Assembly (NCBI RefSeq): GCF_017877355.1
Contig: NZ_JAGIPR010000005.1
Span: forward strand, 186,001 to 250,000
Origin: Chryseobacterium jejuense
GTDB taxonomy: Bacteria > Bacteroidota > Bacteroidia > Flavobacteriales > Weeksellaceae
Direction of reading: 5' to 3'
DNA length: 64,000 bases
Part shown: piece by piece, positions 30,001-36,000 of the stretch
How the letters are laid out: every line of letters begins with the position of its first letter
Numbering within the stretch: position 1 is the first letter of the stretch
Position numbers and translations under genes: made by a program
The notes under the pieces: model-generated
Told to the model about the DNA's origin: nothing
The model's database searches: none
What the model saw: only the letters and a program-made list of their open reading frames with translations

Positions 30001-33000
30001 AAAATACCCTGCTTCAATTTGAAGGTATTCGTCAGACAGCAGTTCTGGCAAGAGAAAATAAATCAGGTGTAAAATACCTGGCTGCTTATTATGTGTCTGA
30101 TTCAGCGATTGATGCAAACCTGCTTTCTGAATATGTATCAGAATCCTTACCGGAATACATGGTACCAGGTGCCTTTGTTCATTTGGCTGAGCTTCCGCTT
30201 ACCATTAATGGGAAACTGGACAGAAGAGCATTGCCTGAACCTGAATTTACAGGAAATACAGACTATATTGCCCCTGAAACGGAACTTCAGTCTAAGCTGT
30301 GTCAGATCTATGGTGATGTTCTTGGGCTTGATCCTGATACGATCAGTATTCATAATGATTTCTTCAGATTGGGTGGGGACAGTATTATCAGTATTCAGCT
30401 GGTAGGGAAGATCCGTCAGCAGTTAGAAGTGAGATTAAGTGTTAAAGAAGTCTTTACTGCCCGGACTGTAGCCTCATTATCCCTACTCATAGAAGATAAA
30501 GAACATGGAAGTGAAACCAATATTCTTACCGAGCAGGGAATCCTTACAGGAGAAGTTCCGCTTCTGCCGGTACAGGAATGGTTCTTTAAGCAAAAAGAAT
30601 CAGGGTATCTTGTAGACTTCAATCACTGGAATCAGGCATTTATGATCAATGTTCCGGAGCTTGATAAAGACTTATTTGAACAGGCTATAGAACATTTGTT
30701 AACAAAACATGATGCATTCAGGCTGGGATATACAGGCCATTCTCAAGAATATAAATCAGGAAAAAATGCGCCTGAGATCAATTATCTTGATGCTTCTGAT
30801 CTGAAACCGGAAGAATTGGCTGACATATTCACAGACTGGCAGTCTCATTTTGATATTGAAAACGGATCATTGTATCAGATTGGGTATATCAATGGCTATC
30901 AGGATGGAGGCGCAAGAGTATTCTTTGCATTCCACCACCTTATTATCGATGCTGTAAGCTGGAGAATCCTTACCGAAGACCTGAAAAATATTTATCAGAC
31001 CCTTGAAAAAGGAGAAAACTATCAGATTCAGAAAGGAAGCAGCTACCGTCAGTGGGTAGAAGCCATCAGAAACTATAAAAAAGAAACCCCGGAATCCAGA
31101 GATCAGGAAACCACCTATTGGAATCATATTGCTGATACAGTTGAAGAAAGCAATTCAACATTATCTAAACTGATTACGGATGAATACCATCATGGTCATC
31201 TTCAGCTGGATAGAGAATCCACGGGAACTCTGATTCGCGGTGTACATCACGTATATCATACCCAGATCAATGATTTGTTGCTGTCAGCTTTATCACAGGC
31301 TCTTACGAATGTTACCGGGGATGAGCGTCATGCTATTTTGTTGGAAGGTCACGGCCGTGAAGAAGTATTCAGTCAGTTAGACATCACCGAAACGATGGGT
31401 TGGTTTACCACCATGTATCCGGTACAGCTGGAAACAGGAAAATCATCGAAAGACACGGTTATCCTGACCAAAGAATCCTTAAGAAGCATCCCGAATAATG
31501 GAATCGGCTACGGTAGTCTGGTAGGCTATACAAACCGTGAATTACCGAAGATCAGTTTCAACTACTTGGGTCAGCTTGACCAGGAGGATGTATCCGGTGA
31601 GAAAACATGGTTCATTGCAGCCGAAGATAGTGGAGCTGGAGTTGGTGCTTCCAACCGTGACAGTCATTTTGTAAGCATCAATGGTGCAGTAGTTGACGGA
31701 CAGCTTCGCTTCGGAATTTCAGGATACCTTTCAGCTGAAAAGATTACATTCTTATCCGAAAGTTTCAAACAGAATCTGGAATCCATTATTAAGAATCTTT
31801 CAGAAGAAAACAGAAGCTACCTTACTGCATCAGATGTAGATCACGTGGTGGAAAAAGCTCAGCTTTCAGATATTCAGGGAAAAGGAGAAATAGAAGGCGT
31901 GTATCTGGCCAACAGCTTACAGGAAGGATTCATTTATCATGCCCTGAACCAGGGAGAAACAGACGATGCCTACAGAGTACAGCTGATGTGGGATTATCGT
32001 GCAAAAATAAATGCAGAGAAACTAAAAAATTCCTGGAAGCTAACCCAGGCACAATATCCATCCCTGAGAGTCAGATTTGATTGGAACGGAGAAATTGTAC
32101 AGGTCATAGACAAAGAAGGAAAATTAGATTGGAGATATCAGGATATCAGCACCCTGCCTGAAGAAGCTCAGGAAAAATTGATTAAAGAAATCACTCATAA
32201 CGATCGTTTTGAAGGATATGACCTTACCAAAGGAAATCTATTCAGAGTCTATCTTTTCAAACGAAATGAGGAATATTACAGCTGTCTGTTCAGTAATCAC
32301 CATGCTATATTGGATGGTTGGAGTATGCCTATTATGATGAATAGTGTTCATGAGGCGTATCTGAGCCAGCTTAATAATGAAGAATATGTTCTGTCAATAG
32401 ACCATGCGTATGCAGCGAGTCAGAAATATTTACAGGTCAACAAAAAGACTGGCCGTAGTTTCTGGGATCAGTATATGAATCTTCTTGAAGATCAGGAAGA
32501 CCTGAAAAGCCTTGTAAAAGAAGACCAGAGACAGATAGACTTAGGAACTTACCGCCACATCAAAGATCATCAGAAGGTAACCATGTTGATAAGTGGAGAC
32601 AGGTATCACAATCTGAAAGACTTTACGAAGGCTCATGGATTAACGGTGAATGCAGTGCTGCAATACTTATGGCATAGTCAGCTAAAACTGTATAGCGGAT
32701 TGCAGACAACGGTAGTAGGAACAACTGTTTCAGGAAGAAGCTTACCTGTTGATGGTATAGAATCCTCAGCCGGATTGTATATCAATACCTTACCTTTAAT
32801 TGTTAATCATGAAGACGGTCGTGTTATAGATCGTATCATGGAGATCCAGAACAGGATCAGTGATCTGAATACCCATAGCGATATCAATCTTGCAGATCTT
32901 CACCATGATGGACGCCGTATTTTCAGCAGCTTGTTTGTGTATGAAAACTATCCTGTTCCAAAAGGAGAGGGAAGCAATGAACTTGGCTTTGTATTCAAGG

Positions 33001-36000
33001 ATTCAGTAGAAAAACTGGATTATCCTTTAGGAATAATGGCTTCAGAACAAGGAGAAAGCGTTCTGCTGAAACTGAACTATGAAGGAGCCCTTTTTGATAA
33101 CAAAACCATGAAGCAGTTGATGGATGGAATGGAAATTATTCTGAATCAGATTCTGGATAACCAAGAAATGACTTCCGATGAACTTTCTTACATTTCAGAA
33201 AACCAATGGCAACAAATGTTTGCGTGGAATGATACTCAATTGGCCTATCCGTCAGATAAGACAATTCACAGCCTGTTTGAAGACCAGGTACTGAAAACCC
33301 CGAATAATATTGCCTTAGTATACGAAGATATAAAGCTGTCATACCATGAATTGAATGAACGTTCAAACCGTTTGGCAAATTATCTTATTAAAGTCTATGA
33401 CATTCAGCCGGATGATTTAGTACCTTTATGTCTGGAACGTTCAGAGAATATGCTGATCGGAATTTTGGCAGTACTGAAGGCAGGGGCGGGTTATGTACCA
33501 ATGGATACCTCTTATCCGGCAGAAAGAATAGAATATATTCTGTCAGATACCAAGGCCAAAATTATATTGACTCAGGAAAGCACAGTAGAAAAATTACAGG
33601 ATATGAATGTAGATGTTATTTCTTTAAATAATATCTCTTTCAGACAGATCGTTGAAAAAGAAGATGCCTCTAATCCAGTGACAGCTATTAAACCGGATAA
33701 TCTTGCCTATGTCATCTACACCAGTGGAACAACAGGACATCCAAAAGGAGTAATGGTAGAACATACAAGTGTGATAAACCGTATCGTCTGGATGAATGAT
33801 ACCTATCCTTTGGTGGCAACAGATAATATTCTGCAGAAAACCCCTTACACATTTGATGTTTCCGTCTGGGAATTATTCTGGGCTCATTTTTACGGGGCGT
33901 GTATCGTATTTGCACGTCCGGAAGGGCATAAAGACCCTGAATACTTAGCTGAAGTCATTCAAAAGGCCAATGTGACCATTTTACACTTTGTTCCTTCCAT
34001 GTTGAGTGCCTTCGAAGAAACATTAGATACCAAAGAAGAGCTGCAGTCTATGGTAAAAAGTCTGAGGTATATATTCTGTAGTGGAGAAGCTTTAACATTA
34101 AAGCAGGTACAGGACGCACGAAGACTGATGGGCCATGCGGAAATTCACAACCTTTACGGACCAACAGAGGCCACCGTGGATGTTCTGTATTATGATTGTA
34201 ATGATCCGGCTATTCAGCAGGTATTGATTGGGCAACCAATTGCTAATACAACGGTTTATGTACTTGATAAATTCTTACATCCGGTTCCTATCGGCGGTGT
34301 AGGAGAACTATACATCGGCGGTGTAGGAGTTGCCAGAGGATATTTAAACAGACCGGAGCTGACGGAGGAGCGCTTCATTGCGAATCCATTCCAGACAGAT
34401 AAAGAAAAAAGAGAAGAATATAACGGAACCCTATATAAAACAGGAGATTTAGTAAGATGGGTATCCGGAGGAAACATAGAATATCTGGGCAGAAATGACT
34501 TCCAGGTGAAAGTTCGTGGTTTCCGTATCGAGCTGGGAGAAATCGAAAATGCTTTGGTAAAATATTCTGATATCCGTCAGGTAGCAGTATTGGCTAAAGA
34601 AAATAAAGCAGGAGTAAAATATCTTGTAGGATACTATGTTTCTGATAAAGAATTGGATGAAGGAGTACTTTCAGAATTTCTGTCCGAAACATTACCTGAA
34701 TATATGGTGCCGAATATTTTTGTTCACCTAAAAGTATTACCTGTAACCCTTAATGGAAAACTGGACAGAAAACAACTGCCAGAACCGGAAGTAAAAGCAA
34801 GTCGTGAATATATAGCGTCAACAAATGAATTACAGGAAAAGCTATGTCATATTTATGGTGAAGTATTGGGAATTAACGCTGAAAGTATCAGTATTCATGA
34901 TGATTTCTTCAGGATGGGAGGAAACAGTATCATGGCGATAAAGCTTATCAGTAAGATCAGGCTTACATTGGATATGCAGGCTAATGTTGACATGATATTC
35001 AATCATAAAACGGTTGCTTCTTTATCCGAAGCTTTAGCGGGAAATATCTTGGAAGATCAGATAACCATATCTCCTTCAAAAGTAGATACCTCAGAAGAGC
35101 AAAGACTGTCCTTTGCTCAGGAAAGACTTTGGTTTATAGAATCCTATGAAGGTGGAAGCAGTGCTTATAACATTCCAATGACGGTTACTCTGAGCTCGAA
35201 AACCAATATTCCGGCTTTATGCAAAGCTTTAGAAACAGTAATTCTGCGCCATGAAGTACTTCGTACATTTATTCTGACTACAGAAAACGGAGTGGGTTAT
35301 CAGGTCGTTACAGATCTTCTTCCGGAAATAAGAACTATAAAAGCAGAAAATAGAGAAGAACTGGAGGAGTTGGTAAACAGAAGTTCTCATAAAGTATTCC
35401 GTTTGGAAGAAGAGATTCCTGTTGCGATCAATATTTTCACGTTAAATAATATCAGCTATCTGTCTGTAGTTATTCACCACATTGCTTTTGATGGCTGGTC
35501 TACCGATGTATTCCTGAAAGAAGTGGGTGCAGCCTATCATGCCATTGCAGGAGGGCAACATCCTAAGCTCCCTAAATTAACAATCCAATACAAGGATTTT
35601 GCATTATGGCAGCGAAACTATCTTACAGGAGAGCGTCTTGATAACCAGATTGAATACTGGAAAACAAAGCTTGATGACTATCAGAGTTTAGATCTTCCTT
35701 TAGATTTCCATAGACCGGCTGAAATTTCCTATGAAGGAGATACCATCAGGTTTAATATCCCTGAAGAAACAGCACTTGGATTGAAAGATATCTCCAAAAC
35801 TCTTGGAGTAAGTCTGTACAATGTGATGTTGAGTGGTTACTATCTGACACTGTCTACCTATTCAGGTCAGGAAGATATTATAGTAGGAAGCCCGATTGCC
35901 AACCGTCATTATGCAGGCCTTGAAGATCTTATCGGTTTCTTTGTGAACACATTGGCACTGAGAGAGAAAATTGATCCTAAACAAAATATCAGAGATTTCA